Origin: Actinomycetes bacterium | GTDB taxonomy: Bacteria > Actinomycetota > Acidimicrobiia > Acidimicrobiales > Ilumatobacteraceae | Assembly (NCBI GenBank): GCA_023417265.1 | Contig: JAEZFY010000171.1 | Span: 1-16,517, forward strand | Direction: 5' to 3' | Length of the DNA stretch: 16,517 bases | In this document: piece by piece, positions 1 to 7,037 of the stretch | How the letters are laid out: each line of letters begins with the position of its first letter | Numbering within the stretch: position 1 is the first letter of the stretch | The notes under the pieces: generated by a model | Seen by the model: the letters and a program-made list of their open reading frames with translations, nothing else | The model's database searches: none | Told to the model about the DNA's origin: nothing | Translations under genes and position numbers: made by a program

Positions 1-1
1 C

Positions 2-280
2 GGTGCAGCCCGCCATCTCTGCTCGGCGTTGCCGTCCGACCTGCGCCAGCTCGTCGAGGACTACCTGCTGGGCCGCGGCGAGGACCCGGACAGGATTGGC
101 AAGGTCGAGTTCCTCGAGCGCGTCGGACAGGACCTCGGGATGGCGGGACCGAACGAGATCGAGAAGGTCGCCAAGGCGGTGTTCAAGCACGTGGAGGACC
201 ACCTCCCCGCCAGCATCTTCAAGCACGTCTCGATGCAGCTGCCGCGCGAGCTGTCCGATCTCTGGGCGCTGCCTTACTGA
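2..280 (+). CDS. DUF2267 domain protein, C-terminal part (5' end outside window)
   Basis: The reading frame is open from the window edge, so the start lies upstream. The visible 92 residues show two copies of a short helical pattern ending in a leucine/proline-rich consensus: 'ALPSDLRQLV' near the edge and 'QLPRELSDLW' at the C-terminus. This is the pattern I associate with DUF2267, a small helical family of unknown function common in actinobacteria. The end looks natural, because family members usually finish soon after the second LPxEL motif. The TGA stop at 278-280 is followed at once by the GTG of crtE in the same frame, so the two are probably cotranscribed and translationally coupled. 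The family call rests on remembered motif similarity. A functional link to carotenoid synthesis is not supported beyond adjacency. Confidence 0.6.
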   Translation, partial: GAARHLCSALPSDLRQLVEDYLLGRGEDPDRIGKVEFLERVGQDLGMAGPNEIEKVAKAVFKHVEDHLPASIFKHVSMQLPRELSDLWALPY

Positions 281-1252
281 GTGAGCAAGCCAGCGCCCTA
301 TCGCGCGGCGATCGCCAACCTCTCGGCTGCGGGCGGCAAGCGTTTGCGCCCGGCGTTCCTGCTGTGGGGTCACACCATCGCGGGTGGCGAACCGCATGCC
401 CGCCCGGCCCTCCACGCCGCCGCCGCGGTCGAGCTGCTGCACACGTTCGCCCTGCTGCACGACGACGTCATGGATCGTTCGGCGGTGCGCCGCGGGCTCC
501 CGACGGCACAGCACTCGCTGGCCGGGGACCACGGCCAGCACCTCGGCGATCCGGCTTGGTTCGGGGTGTGCGCGGCGATCCTCGCCGGCGACCTCGCCCA
601 CGTGTGGGCCGACGCGATGTTCGACCGGATCGACGATGAGCCGGTCGAGCGGGGTGCCGCCCGGGCGGCGCGCCGGCTGTACACGACGCTGCGGTCCGAG
701 GTGATCGCCGGGCAGTACCTGGACGTGCGCACGGGATGCGATCCGCGTGCCGACGAGAGCGACGCGGCGCGGATCGCACTGCTCAAGTCGGCCCGCTACA
801 CCGCCACCCGTCCACTCCAGATCGGGGCCGCCCTCGCCGGCGGGTCGGACGCGCTGCTCGACCTCTTGACCGTCTACGGCGACGCGGCCGGGACGGCGTT
901 CCAGCTGCGCGACGACGTGCTCGGCGTGTTCGGCGAGGAGCACGTCACCGGCAAGAGCGCCGCCGACGACCTGCGCGAAGGCAAGCGCACGCTGCTCGTG
1001 CTGCGCGCCCTGCGGCTCGCCGACCGGCCCGGCCGCGAGCTGCTCGCCGGCGCGCTCGGGCAGGCCGATCTCGACGCCGCCACGGTCGCCCGCTGCCGTG
1101 ACGTGATCGCCGCCTCCGGCGCGCTCGCCTCGATCGAGCTGGCGATCGACATGCACCTCGAACGGGCCGTCACCGCGGCCGCAGCTGTCGACGGCCCCGC
1201 CGCGGCGGCCCTCACCCAGCTCGCCCTCGCGTCGGCCCGGCGGGACCACTGA
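281..1252 (+). CDS. crtE: Polyprenyl (geranylgeranyl) diphosphate synthase
   Basis: Condenses isopentenyl diphosphate with allylic diphosphates to make the C20 precursor of phytoene. The 323-residue protein shows GGKRLRP at residues 18-24, the first aspartate-rich motif DDVMD at 61-65, and the second region RDDVLGVFGE from about 210, where the last Asp of DDxxD is Gly, as is common in actinobacterial enzymes. GKSAADDLREGKRT follows. The GTG start directly abuts the stop of the DUF2267 gene, and no earlier start exists in this frame. This leaves a shorter N-terminus than usual: 17 residues before GGKRLRP against roughly 40 in many relatives. It overlaps crtI by one base (TGATG). C20 specificity is inferred from the crtI/crtB neighbours, and a C15 or longer chain product cannot be excluded from sequence alone. 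Confidence 0.9.
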   Translation: MSKPAPYRAAIANLSAAGGKRLRPAFLLWGHTIAGGEPHARPALHAAAAVELLHTFALLHDDVMDRSAVRRGLPTAQHSLAGDHGQHLGDPAWFGVCAAILAGDLAHVWADAMFDRIDDEPVERGAARAARRLYTTLRSEVIAGQYLDVRTGCDPRADESDAARIALLKSARYTATRPLQIGAALAGGSDALLDLLTVYGDAAGTAFQLRDDVLGVFGEEHVTGKSAADDLREGKRTLLVLRALRLADRPGRELLAGALGQADLDAATVARCRDVIAASGALASIELAIDMHLERAVTAAAAVDGPAAAALTQLALASARRDH

Positions 1253-2733
1253 TGGCGCGCGTCGCGATCATCGGGGCCGGTCTCGGCGGCCTGTCGGCGG
1301 CGTGCCATCTCGTCGGGGCCGGACACGACGTCGTCGTGCTCGAACGCGGCCACCAGCCCGGCGGGCGCGCCGGCTCGCTCGAGCTCGACGGGTACCGCTT
1401 CGACACGGGCCCGACCGTGCTGACGATGCCCGAGCTGTTCGAGCGCTGCTTCCAGGCGGTCGGCGTCGAGATGGCCGACCTGCTGACCGTGACACCGATC
1501 GATCCGATCTACCGGGCGTCGTTCGCCGACGGTTCCGAGATCAACGTCCGCCGTGGGCTCGAACCGATGGCCGACGAGATCCGCACGGCCTGCGGCCCCG
1601 CCGAAGCCGACGCGTTCCGCCGCTTCGCCACCTGGTTGGGCGAGCTCTACCGGCTCGAGATGGACCCGTTCATCGCCCGCAACTACGACTCGCCACTCGA
1701 CCTGGTACGGCCGCTGTCGCCGGCCTTGGCGTTGCTGCGCCACGGCGGGTTCCGCCGGCTCGGCCCCACCGTCGCCAAGTACTTCGCCGACGAGCGCCTG
1801 CAGCGCCTGTTCAGCTTCCAAGCCCTGTACGCCGGCCTGGCGCCGCAGCGCGCGTTCGCCCTGTACGCCGTGATCACCTACATGGACACCGTCGGTGGGG
1901 TGGTCACCACCGGCGGCGGTGTCGAGGCCCTCCCGCGCGCGCTCGCCGAGGCCGCCCGGCGGGGCGGCGCGGAGATCCGCTACGGCGCCGACGTCGAACG
2001 GATCGTCACCACCCGCCCAGACGGCGGCCCCGTCACCGGCGTGCGCCTCGCCGACGGCGAGTTCGTGGTGGCCGACGCGGTGGTGTGCAACGCCGACATG
2101 CCCGACGCCTACGCCCGCCTGCTCCCGCAGGTGACCGCGCCCCGCGCCGTGCGGCACGGGCGCTACTCGCCGTCGGCGGTGGTGTGGCACGTCGGTGCCC
2201 GCGGTGCGCTGCCCGACCGGGTCGCCCACCACAACATCCACTTCGGGCACGAGTGGGCCGGTGCCTTCCGGACGCTGCTCGATGAGGGGCGCCGCATGCC
2301 CGATCCGTCACTGCTGGTGTCCGTGCGCTCGCTCGACGACCCCGCCGCGGCGCCGCCCGGTGGGCACTCGATGTACGTGCTCGAACCGGTTCCCAACCTG
2401 ACCGCCCCGATCGACTGGGGGCGCGAACGCGAGCGGGTCCGCGCCGACCTCGGCGAGGCGCTCGCCCGCTACGGCTATCCGACCGACATCGAGGTCGAAG
2501 CGCTGCACGACCCCACCGATTGGCAGCGTCAGGGCCTCGCCCACGGAACCCCGTTCTCGCTGGCTCACACGTTCGCCCAAACCGGGCCGTTCCGGCCCGC
2601 CAACCTCACCCGCCGGGTGCCCGGCCTCGTGTTCGTCGGTTCGAGCACCGTGCCCGGAGTCGGCGTACCGATGGTGCTCGTGAGCGGCGAGCTGGCCGCC
2701 CAGCGGGTCGCCACGATGGAGGCTGCGGCATGA
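1252..2733 (+). CDS. crtI: Phytoene desaturase (CrtI-type FAD oxidoreductase)
   Basis: Introduces conjugated double bonds into phytoene, giving lycopene in most four-step CrtI enzymes. The 493-residue protein starts with a dinucleotide-binding fold (GAGLGG at residues 8-13, acidic E31, then PGGRAG). It continues with the family segment YRFDTGPTVLTMPELF near 45-60. It ends with the carotenoid-desaturase signature 'VPGLVFVGSSTVPGVGVPMV' shortly before the C-terminus. Length matches the family. The ATG overlaps the crtE stop by one base, and the crtI stop overlaps the crtB ATG by four bases, so crtE-I-B are translationally coupled. The number of desaturation steps cannot be read from sequence. 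Lycopene is inferred because lycopene cyclase subunits are encoded nearby. CrtN-like C30 desaturases are the main alternative, disfavoured by the crtE/crtB/crtY context. Confidence 0.93.
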   Translation: MARVAIIGAGLGGLSAACHLVGAGHDVVVLERGHQPGGRAGSLELDGYRFDTGPTVLTMPELFERCFQAVGVEMADLLTVTPIDPIYRASFADGSEINVRRGLEPMADEIRTACGPAEADAFRRFATWLGELYRLEMDPFIARNYDSPLDLVRPLSPALALLRHGGFRRLGPTVAKYFADERLQRLFSFQALYAGLAPQRAFALYAVITYMDTVGGVVTTGGGVEALPRALAEAARRGGAEIRYGADVERIVTTRPDGGPVTGVRLADGEFVVADAVVCNADMPDAYARLLPQVTAPRAVRHGRYSPSAVVWHVGARGALPDRVAHHNIHFGHEWAGAFRTLLDEGRRMPDPSLLVSVRSLDDPAAAPPGGHSMYVLEPVPNLTAPIDWGRERERVRADLGEALARYGYPTDIEVEALHDPTDWQRQGLAHGTPFSLAHTFAQTGPFRPANLTRRVPGLVFVGSSTVPGVGVPMVLVSGELAAQRVATMEAAA

Positions 2734-3599
2734 CCGGCCTGGACGAGTCGTACGACGTGTGGCGGCGGCTAGCCCCCCCGCACGGCCCCCCGTACTTCAT
2801 GGCGGCGGCCCTGCTGCCGGCCGACCGGCGTCGCCACGTGTGGGCGCTGTACGCGCTCGCCCGCGTGGCCGACGACATCGTCGACCAGCGCCCCGACGCC
2901 ACACCGGCCGCACGCGAAGCGGCGCTGGAAACGTTCCGCCAGCGCTTCTTCGGCGACCTCGACCGTGGCGAGTCCACCCACCCGGTGCTCGCCGCCGTCG
3001 TCGCCACCGTCGCCGAGTTGCGGATCGACCGAGCCTGCTTCGACGCCTTCTTCCGGTCGATGGCGATGGATGTCGCGGTCACCGAGTACCACACGTGGCA
3101 CGACCTGCTCGTGTACATGCACGGATCGGCCGCCGTGATCGGCGAGATGATGCTGCCGGTCCTCGCACCACGCAGCCCGGCCGCCGTGCAGCCCGCCCGC
3201 GATCTCGGTCTCGCGTTCCAGCTCACGAACTTCTTGCGCGACATCGGCGAAGACCTCGACCGCGGCCGCGTGTACGTGCCCCGCGCCGATCTCGACCGGT
3301 TCGGATGCGACCCCTCCGCCCGGCGCGTCGACGACGCCTGGCGCGCGTTGATGCGGTTCGAGATCGAACGCGCCCGCGAGCTGTATCGCAGCGCCGACAC
3401 CGGTGTGGCCTTGCTCCCGCCCGCTTCGGCACGGTGCGTTGCCGCCGCGCGCACGCTCTACGCGCAGATCCTCGACCGCATCGAGGCGGCCGACTACGAC
3501 GTCTTCACGCAGCGCGCCCGTGTGCCGCTGTGGCGCAAGTTGGTCACGGTCGGCGCCTCGGTGACGCCCGTCGCGCGCCCCGCGATCCGACCGGCATGA
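2730..3599 (+). CDS. crtB: Phytoene synthase
   Basis: Joins two geranylgeranyl diphosphates head to head into phytoene. I place the start at the ATG at 2730, which overlaps the crtI stop (ATGA); this frame is open further upstream inside crtI, but that part is a shadow. The 289-residue product shows the first aspartate-rich motif ADDIVD at residues 47-52 and the second, NFLRDIGEDLDRGRVYVP, at about 166-183. Both are hallmarks of trans-isoprenyl diphosphate head-to-head synthases. Length is normal for bacterial CrtB. Its stop overlaps the next gene's ATG (ATGA at 3596-3599). A C30 CrtM role is possible in principle, since the following two genes resemble staphyloxanthin tailoring enzymes. The C40-type cyclase subunits and CrtE favour phytoene. 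Confidence 0.92.
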   Translation: MTGLDESYDVWRRLAPPHGPPYFMAAALLPADRRRHVWALYALARVADDIVDQRPDATPAAREAALETFRQRFFGDLDRGESTHPVLAAVVATVAELRIDRACFDAFFRSMAMDVAVTEYHTWHDLLVYMHGSAAVIGEMMLPVLAPRSPAAVQPARDLGLAFQLTNFLRDIGEDLDRGRVYVPRADLDRFGCDPSARRVDDAWRALMRFEIERARELYRSADTGVALLPPASARCVAAARTLYAQILDRIEAADYDVFTQRARVPLWRKLVTVGASVTPVARPAIRPA

Positions 3600-4717
3600 T
3601 CGGGCCGGCCCTGTGCGTGGCCGGGCTTGCCGCCGGCGCCGCGGCGATGGCGCGCCCGCGCCGCCTCGAGCGTGCCCAACCGTGGCACGGCAACCCGCTC
3701 GTGAGCGTCGTGATCCCCGCCCGCAACGAAGCCGCGGCACTGCCGGCACTGCTCGGTTCGCTGGCGCGGCTGCGCACCGGCGTCCATGAAATTCTTGTCG
3801 TCGACGACAACTCCACCGACGACACGGCGGCCGTCGCCGCCGCACACGGCGCCCAGGTCGTGCGCCTGGACGGCGAACCGCCCGCCGGGTGGACCGGCAA
3901 GAACCGGGCGTGCGGGCGCGGCGGGGCCGTGGCCTCCGGCTCGCTGTTGCTGTTCCTCGATGCCGACGTGACGCTCGCCGACGACGCCGTCGAGCGGCTG
4001 CTGGCGGCCCATACGCGACACGGCGGGCTCGTGTCGGTGCAACCGTTCCATGCCGTCGAGGCGCCCTACGAAGAGCTCTCGGCGGGGCCCAATCTGGTGT
4101 CGTTGATGGGCTCCGGGGTCTGCGCCGCGTGGCCCGCATCGCCCACCCGACCAGCGGCGTTCGGGCCATGCCTGCTCACCTCGGCGGCCGACTACGGCAC
4201 CGTCGGCGGCCATGCCGCGGTACGCGGCGACGTCGTCGAGGACCTCGCCCTCGCCCGCCGGTACGCAGCCGCCGGGCTCCCCGTCAACGTGTTCCTCGGC
4301 AGCCGGACCGTGTCGTTCCGCATGTACCCACGCGGCGTCACCCAGTTGGTACACGGTTGGACGAAGAACCTCGCCGCCGGTTCCAGCGCGGCCCAGCCGC
4401 TCGCGCTGGCGGCCGCCGTGGCGTGGTTGACGACGGCCCTCGCGATCGGCGTGCACGGCGTGCGCACGCTCGTCGGGTGGCGTGGGGTCACGCTCCCTGA
4501 GGCGGCCCTGGCCGGTGCCGGCTGGGTGGCCGTAGCAGCCCAGATGCACTGGTGGCTGCGCCGAATCGGCAGCTTCCGGCCGGCCACGGCGTGGCTCCAT
4601 CCGCTGCCGCTGTGGGCGTTTGTCATCCTGTTCGTGCGCTCGTTGTGGCTGACCGCGTTCCGCCGGCGCGTGCGCTGGAGCGACCGCCCGATCGACCTGC
4701 GCCGCGCCGCTCGGTAA
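3596..4717 (+). CDS. Family 2 glycosyltransferase, CrtQ-like (carotenoid glycosyltransferase)
   Basis: Predicted to transfer a sugar from a nucleotide sugar to a carotenoid at the membrane. The 373-residue protein begins with a hydrophobic segment (about residues 2-18). The GT-A fold follows: VSVVIPARNEAAALP at about 38-52, ILVVDDNSTDDT at about 65-76, GWTGKNRACGRG at about 98-110, and the metal-binding FLDADV at about 119-124. Three hydrophobic segments occupy the last 110 residues. Length and order match the 4,4'-diaponeurosporenoate glycosyltransferase CrtQ of Staphylococcus. Its ATG overlaps the crtB stop by four bases, and an acyltransferase gene follows after four bases. No C30 oxidase is present, so the acceptor is probably a 3-hydroxyl made by CrtZ and not a carboxylate. 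Sugar and acceptor are inference; a CruC-like enzyme is the nearest alternative. Confidence 0.8.
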   Translation: MIGPALCVAGLAAGAAAMARPRRLERAQPWHGNPLVSVVIPARNEAAALPALLGSLARLRTGVHEILVVDDNSTDDTAAVAAAHGAQVVRLDGEPPAGWTGKNRACGRGGAVASGSLLLFLDADVTLADDAVERLLAAHTRHGGLVSVQPFHAVEAPYEELSAGPNLVSLMGSGVCAAWPASPTRPAAFGPCLLTSAADYGTVGGHAAVRGDVVEDLALARRYAAAGLPVNVFLGSRTVSFRMYPRGVTQLVHGWTKNLAAGSSAAQPLALAAAVAWLTTALAIGVHGVRTLVGWRGVTLPEAALAGAGWVAVAAQMHWWLRRIGSFRPATAWLHPLPLWAFVILFVRSLWLTAFRRRVRWSDRPIDLRRAAR

Positions 4718-4721
4718 CCCC

Positions 4722-5231
4722 GTGCCGCTGATCACGCTCGCCCCCGCGGTCGCCGTCGCCGTCAACATCGCCGCGTGGGGTGTGTGCCATGCCGCCACCG
4801 GCTACGCCGCCCACCGCGTGCCGCGGCACCGCCTGGAGCGCGACGTCGGGATCCTGAAGCGGCGCCGCTTCGAGCACGACGGGCGCTGGTACGAGCGGCT
4901 CCGCATCCGGCGCTGGAAGGACGCACTCCCCGAGGCCGGGGCGCTGTTCGCCGGGGGCGTGTCCAAACGGCATCTCGTCACGGACCGCTCCGCCGGGGAA
5001 CCGAGGCGGGCCCGGCTGGAACGTTTCGCCGTCGAGACCCGACGGGCCGAGTGGGGGCACTGGGCGGCGGCCGGCTGCGGCCCGCTGTTCGCGCTCTGGA
5101 ACACCCCCGCGATCGCTGTGGTGATGGTGGTGTACGGCTTCGTGGTCAACGCGCCGTTCATCGCGATCCAGCGCTACAACCGCTGGCGCATCGGCCGAGT
5201 GCTCGATCGCACCAGCGGATCGTCGTCGTGA
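4722..5231 (+). CDS. Carotenoid glycoside acyltransferase (staphyloxanthin CrtO-type)
   Basis: Predicted membrane enzyme that esterifies a fatty acid onto the sugar of a glycosylated carotenoid. The 169-residue product has a hydrophobic N-terminus (about residues 3-25). A basic central block reads RIRRWKDALPEAGALF, then SKRHLVT and ETRRAEWGHW. A second hydrophobic stretch leads into NAPFIAIQRYNRWRI. From memory these blocks line up in order with Staphylococcus aureus CrtO (RKWKHKILDG, QRHLMT, ETKRAELIHW, NVPIIIVQRYNRPR). Length is also similar. The GTG start lies four bases after the glycosyltransferase stop. The 3' end overlaps the convergent crtZ gene by 58 bases. I leave out a gene symbol because 'crtO' also names an unrelated ketolase. 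Acyl chain and acceptor are unknown. Confidence 0.78.
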   Translation: MPLITLAPAVAVAVNIAAWGVCHAATGYAAHRVPRHRLERDVGILKRRRFEHDGRWYERLRIRRWKDALPEAGALFAGGVSKRHLVTDRSAGEPRRARLERFAVETRRAEWGHWAAAGCGPLFALWNTPAIAVVMVVYGFVVNAPFIAIQRYNRWRIGRVLDRTSGSSS

Positions 5232-5671
5232 CCGCGCTGCTCCGCCCCGGCGCGCCGCGTGCGTGACACCACGGGCAGCAGCATGCCGTACGGCTCGCCA
5301 CCGTCGGCGTGATGCGCCCGGTGCGATTCGCGCAGCCAGCGCAGGTAGCGCGTCTCGGGCACTCGCACCGGCAGCCGCCGGTGGATGAAGAGTTCGTGGA
5401 CGACCAGGTAGGCCACGCCATAGGACGTGATCCCCGCGGCCGCCCACCACGCCCACGCCGGGAACCAGCCCGCCGCGGCAAACGCGAAGGCGGCGACACC
5501 GACGACGGCGAACACGGCCGGGAACAGGTCGTTGCGTTCGAAGCGCCCGGCCGGCGGCGCGTGATGGCTGGCGTGCCAGGCGATGCCGCGCCGCCCGTGC
5601 ATCACCCAGCGGTGGAGCGCGTAGCTGACACCTTCCATGGCCACGAAGGCGACCAGGGCGACGACGATCAC
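5174..5671 (-). CDS. crtZ: Beta-carotene 3-hydroxylase (di-iron, fatty-acid-hydroxylase superfamily)
   Basis: Adds a hydroxyl at C3 of beta-ionone rings, giving cryptoxanthin and zeaxanthin. The 165-residue membrane protein carries the four histidine clusters of CrtZ in order: HRWVMH at about 20-25, HASHH at about 33-37, HELFIH at about 92-97 and HRAHH near 116-120, followed by the GEPYGMLL segment. Hydrophobic segments lie at the N-terminus and between the second and third clusters. The GTG start overlaps the crtYd stop by four bases (GTGA), so it is coupled to crtYd. The gene runs into the 3' end of the convergent acyltransferase gene. The hydroxyl it makes is the likely attachment point for the sugar. 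Position specificity is family knowledge and has not been tested here. Confidence 0.88.
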   Translation of the reverse strand: MIVVALVAFVAMEGVSYALHRWVMHGRRGIAWHASHHAPPAGRFERNDLFPAVFAVVGVAAFAFAAAGWFPAWAWWAAAGITSYGVAYLVVHELFIHRRLPVRVPETRYLRWLRESHRAHHADGGEPYGMLLPVVSRTRRAGAEQRGHDDDPLVRSSTRPMRQRL

Positions 5672-5982
5672 GCGCGTTCACCGCGGGCGCCGGCGCGCTC
5701 CCAACACAGCAACACGAGGGTCAGCATTGCGAACGCGTAGGCGAACTCCTCGGCCAGAATGTCCCACACCGGCCGCCAACCGCTGACGTCGTCAGGGTTG
5801 TAGATGACGATCGGCGCGGAGAGTTTGGTGAGCCAACCGTCGACCGGGATCATGAACGCGAACACGATCGCCATCGCCAGCCAGTAGGCCCTGCTGCGCA
5901 GCAACCCCGTGCGCCACACGAGCAGTTCGAGTGCGAGCACCGCCGCGGCGGCGAGCAGCGCCAGGGTCGGATAGATCGGCAT
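5668..5982 (-). CDS. crtYd: Lycopene cyclase, second subunit (CrtYd-type)
   Basis: One half of the heterodimeric actinobacterial lycopene cyclase, which acts in the membrane to close the ends of lycopene. I choose the ATG at 5982, which overlaps the crtYc stop by one base (TGATG), and not the longer upstream reading frame, whose extra 66 residues are low-complexity shadow of crtYc. The resulting 104-residue protein has three hydrophobic segments. It shows family blocks PVDGWLTKLSAPIVIY, GWRPVWDI and the acidic pair in LAEEFAYAF, which match the second lycopene-cyclase domain. It is coupled to crtZ by a four-base overlap. Heterodimeric cyclases can make beta, gamma or epsilon rings. I infer beta rings because crtZ follows directly. 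Confidence 0.85.
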   Translation of the reverse strand: MPIYPTLALLAAAAVLALELLVWRTGLLRSRAYWLAMAIVFAFMIPVDGWLTKLSAPIVIYNPDDVSGWRPVWDILAEEFAYAFAMLTLVLLCWERAGARGERA

Positions 5983-6332
5983 CACGCAGCCTCCGCCGCC
6001 ACCTGGGGCGCGGGCGCGCGGCGGGCCCCGAGGATCACGCGCACGGCCTCCAGGGTCAGCAGCGCGCACAACGGCACGACCGCAAAGAACACGAGTTCCT
6101 CGATCACCATCCCGCCGGGCAACGTCCAGCCGATCGTGTACTGCTCCGAAAAGCTCCACGTGCCGGTGCGGGTCGCCCACAGATCCCAGGCGACGAACCC
6201 GACGAACGTCGGGGCGATCGCCTTGGCGGTGCGTGCCGGCTGGCGCCAGACGCGGGCCCCGAGCACGAACTCGAGTGGCAGGGTCACGGCCACGCAGGCG
6301 CCCATCAGGGCGAGGTATTGGAAGCGATCCAT
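5982..6332 (-). CDS. crtYc: Lycopene cyclase, first subunit (CrtYc-type)
   Basis: Partner subunit of the cyclase. The chosen ATG at 6332 gives 116 residues beginning MDRFQYLALMG. The open frame continues upstream, but those 44 residues are Arg-rich with no family resemblance. Three hydrophobic segments are visible, with the conserved PLEF motif at about 18-21 and GGMVIEELVFF at about 71-81, whose acidic pair belongs to the proposed active site of this family. An AGGA at 6341-6344 (reverse strand) lies eight bases upstream and can act as the ribosome binding site. It is the first gene of the crtYc-crtYd-crtZ unit and diverges from the STAS gene across 161 bases. Both cyclase halves are intact, so the heterodimer should be functional. 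Confidence 0.86.
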   Translation of the reverse strand: MDRFQYLALMGACVAVTLPLEFVLGARVWRQPARTAKAIAPTFVGFVAWDLWATRTGTWSFSEQYTIGWTLPGGMVIEELVFFAVVPLCALLTLEAVRVILGARRAPAPQVAAEAA

Positions 6333-6493
6333 CACCCCGTTCCTACGTTGCGGACCAGCTCGTCGGAGGCGCGCCGCCCGAAGAAGTCTTCCGGACGATT
6401 TTCCGCGCCGGTCGGGTTGGGCGTGGGCCGTTGCGGTGCGACACTCGGCACCGCGTTGGTCCACAGCGCTTGCGATGACTTCCAGGAGCCGCC

Positions 6494-6832
6494 GTGTGCG
6501 AACTGACGCAAACCGATGACGAAACGACGCTGCCGGCGCTGCGGGTGGAGATCTACGCCGAGCAGGACCACGTCGTGGTCGCCGTGCGCGACGAAGTCGA
6601 CATGGTCAACGCCGAGCAGCTCCCGGCGATCGTGGTCGCCGCTGCCAGCGGTCACCGCACCGTGCTGATCGATCTGGCCGACGTCACGTTCGTCGACTCG
6701 TCCGGATTGCGGGCGTTGCTCATGTGCGAGGCGGCACTCGCTCGCGACGGTGTGGCGGTGCGCATCGTCAATCCCGCCGAGCAAGCCCGGCGGGTGCTCG
6801 AGATCGCCGGGCTCGCCTACTTGCTCGCGTGA
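6494..6832 (+). CDS. STAS-domain anti-sigma factor antagonist
   Basis: Small cytosolic protein of the SpoIIAA/RsbV type, which in known systems binds an anti-sigma factor kinase and frees a sigma factor when its conserved serine is unphosphorylated. The 112 residues form one STAS domain: a beta strand VVVAVRDEVDMVNAEQL, then VLIDLADVTFVDSSGLRALL with the phosphorylatable Ser in DSSG at about residues 72-75, then a C-terminal helix. The GTG start has AGGAG at 6484-6488, five bases upstream. No kinase or sigma gene is in the window, so its partner is unknown. It diverges from crtYc, and regulation of the carotenoid genes by a partner-switching pathway is possible but unproven. Confidence 0.85.
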   Translation: MCELTQTDDETTLPALRVEIYAEQDHVVVAVRDEVDMVNAEQLPAIVVAAASGHRTVLIDLADVTFVDSSGLRALLMCEAALARDGVAVRIVNPAEQARRVLEIAGLAYLLA

Positions 6833-6864
6833 TAGCGGCGTCGGGTCGGCGGGTATAGCCCGGC

Positions 6865-7002
6865 ATGCCCACCGATCCCGATCGCCCTGGCGAACCTGGC
6901 GACGACGAACGCCACGACCTTCCGTCCGATCCCGAGGCGCCCGGCACGTACGTCGACGACGACACCGCGGCCGACGTGGCTGAACCGAACGAACCCGGCT
7001 GA
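6865..7002 (+). CDS. Small acidic disordered protein (45 residues)
   Basis: An ATG-initiated 45-residue frame rich in Asp, Glu, Pro and Gly (for example PGDDERHD and YVDDDTAADVAEPNEPG). It has no hydrophobic core, Cys or membrane segment. I do not recognise a family. Its composition looks like the short acidic tails or linker peptides often annotated as hypothetical in actinobacteria. There is no Shine-Dalgarno sequence, but TATAGC at 6854-6859 lies five bases before the ATG, as expected for a leaderless transcript. It sits 32 bases after the STAS gene and ends before a GC-rich hairpin. Expression is unproven, and it could be a chance frame in GC-rich DNA. Confidence 0.4.
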   Translation: MPTDPDRPGEPGDDERHDLPSDPEAPGTYVDDDTAADVAEPNEPG

Positions 7003-7013
7003 CACGCCACGAA

Positions 7014-7033
7014 CGGGGGGCGATCGCCCGCCG
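7014..7033. terminator. GC-rich hairpin between convergent genes
   Basis: A perfect 12-base palindrome, GGGCGATCGCCC at 7018-7029, extends to a stem of seven pairs with one G-G mismatch (7014-7021 with 7026-7033, GATC loop). It lies between the end of the acidic peptide gene and the stop of the reverse-strand cupin gene, where a bidirectional terminator would be expected. There is no T-tract, so intrinsic termination is uncertain; many actinobacterial terminators lack one. Confidence 0.35.
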
Positions 7034-7037
7034 CGCG

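Noticed and set aside
874..2250. 458-residue reverse open frame across crtE and crtI
   Set aside because: It is the shadow of two unmistakable forward genes; its product is Arg/Val/Gly-rich with no family motif, as expected opposite GC-rich coding DNA.
2730..5231. A C30 staphyloxanthin pathway (crtM/crtN/crtP)
   Set aside because: There is crtE plus C40-type cyclase subunits and hydroxylase, and no terminal methyl oxidase or aldehyde dehydrogenase.
5668..6180. 170-residue form of CrtYd
   Set aside because: The extra 66 N-terminal residues are out-of-frame crtYc; the ATG at 5982 coupled to the crtYc stop fits the family length.
7018..7029. Highly iterated GCGATCGC palindrome (HIP1-like element)
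   Set aside because: Only a single occurrence was noticed, so it is better explained as the loop-proximal part of a terminator-like hairpin.
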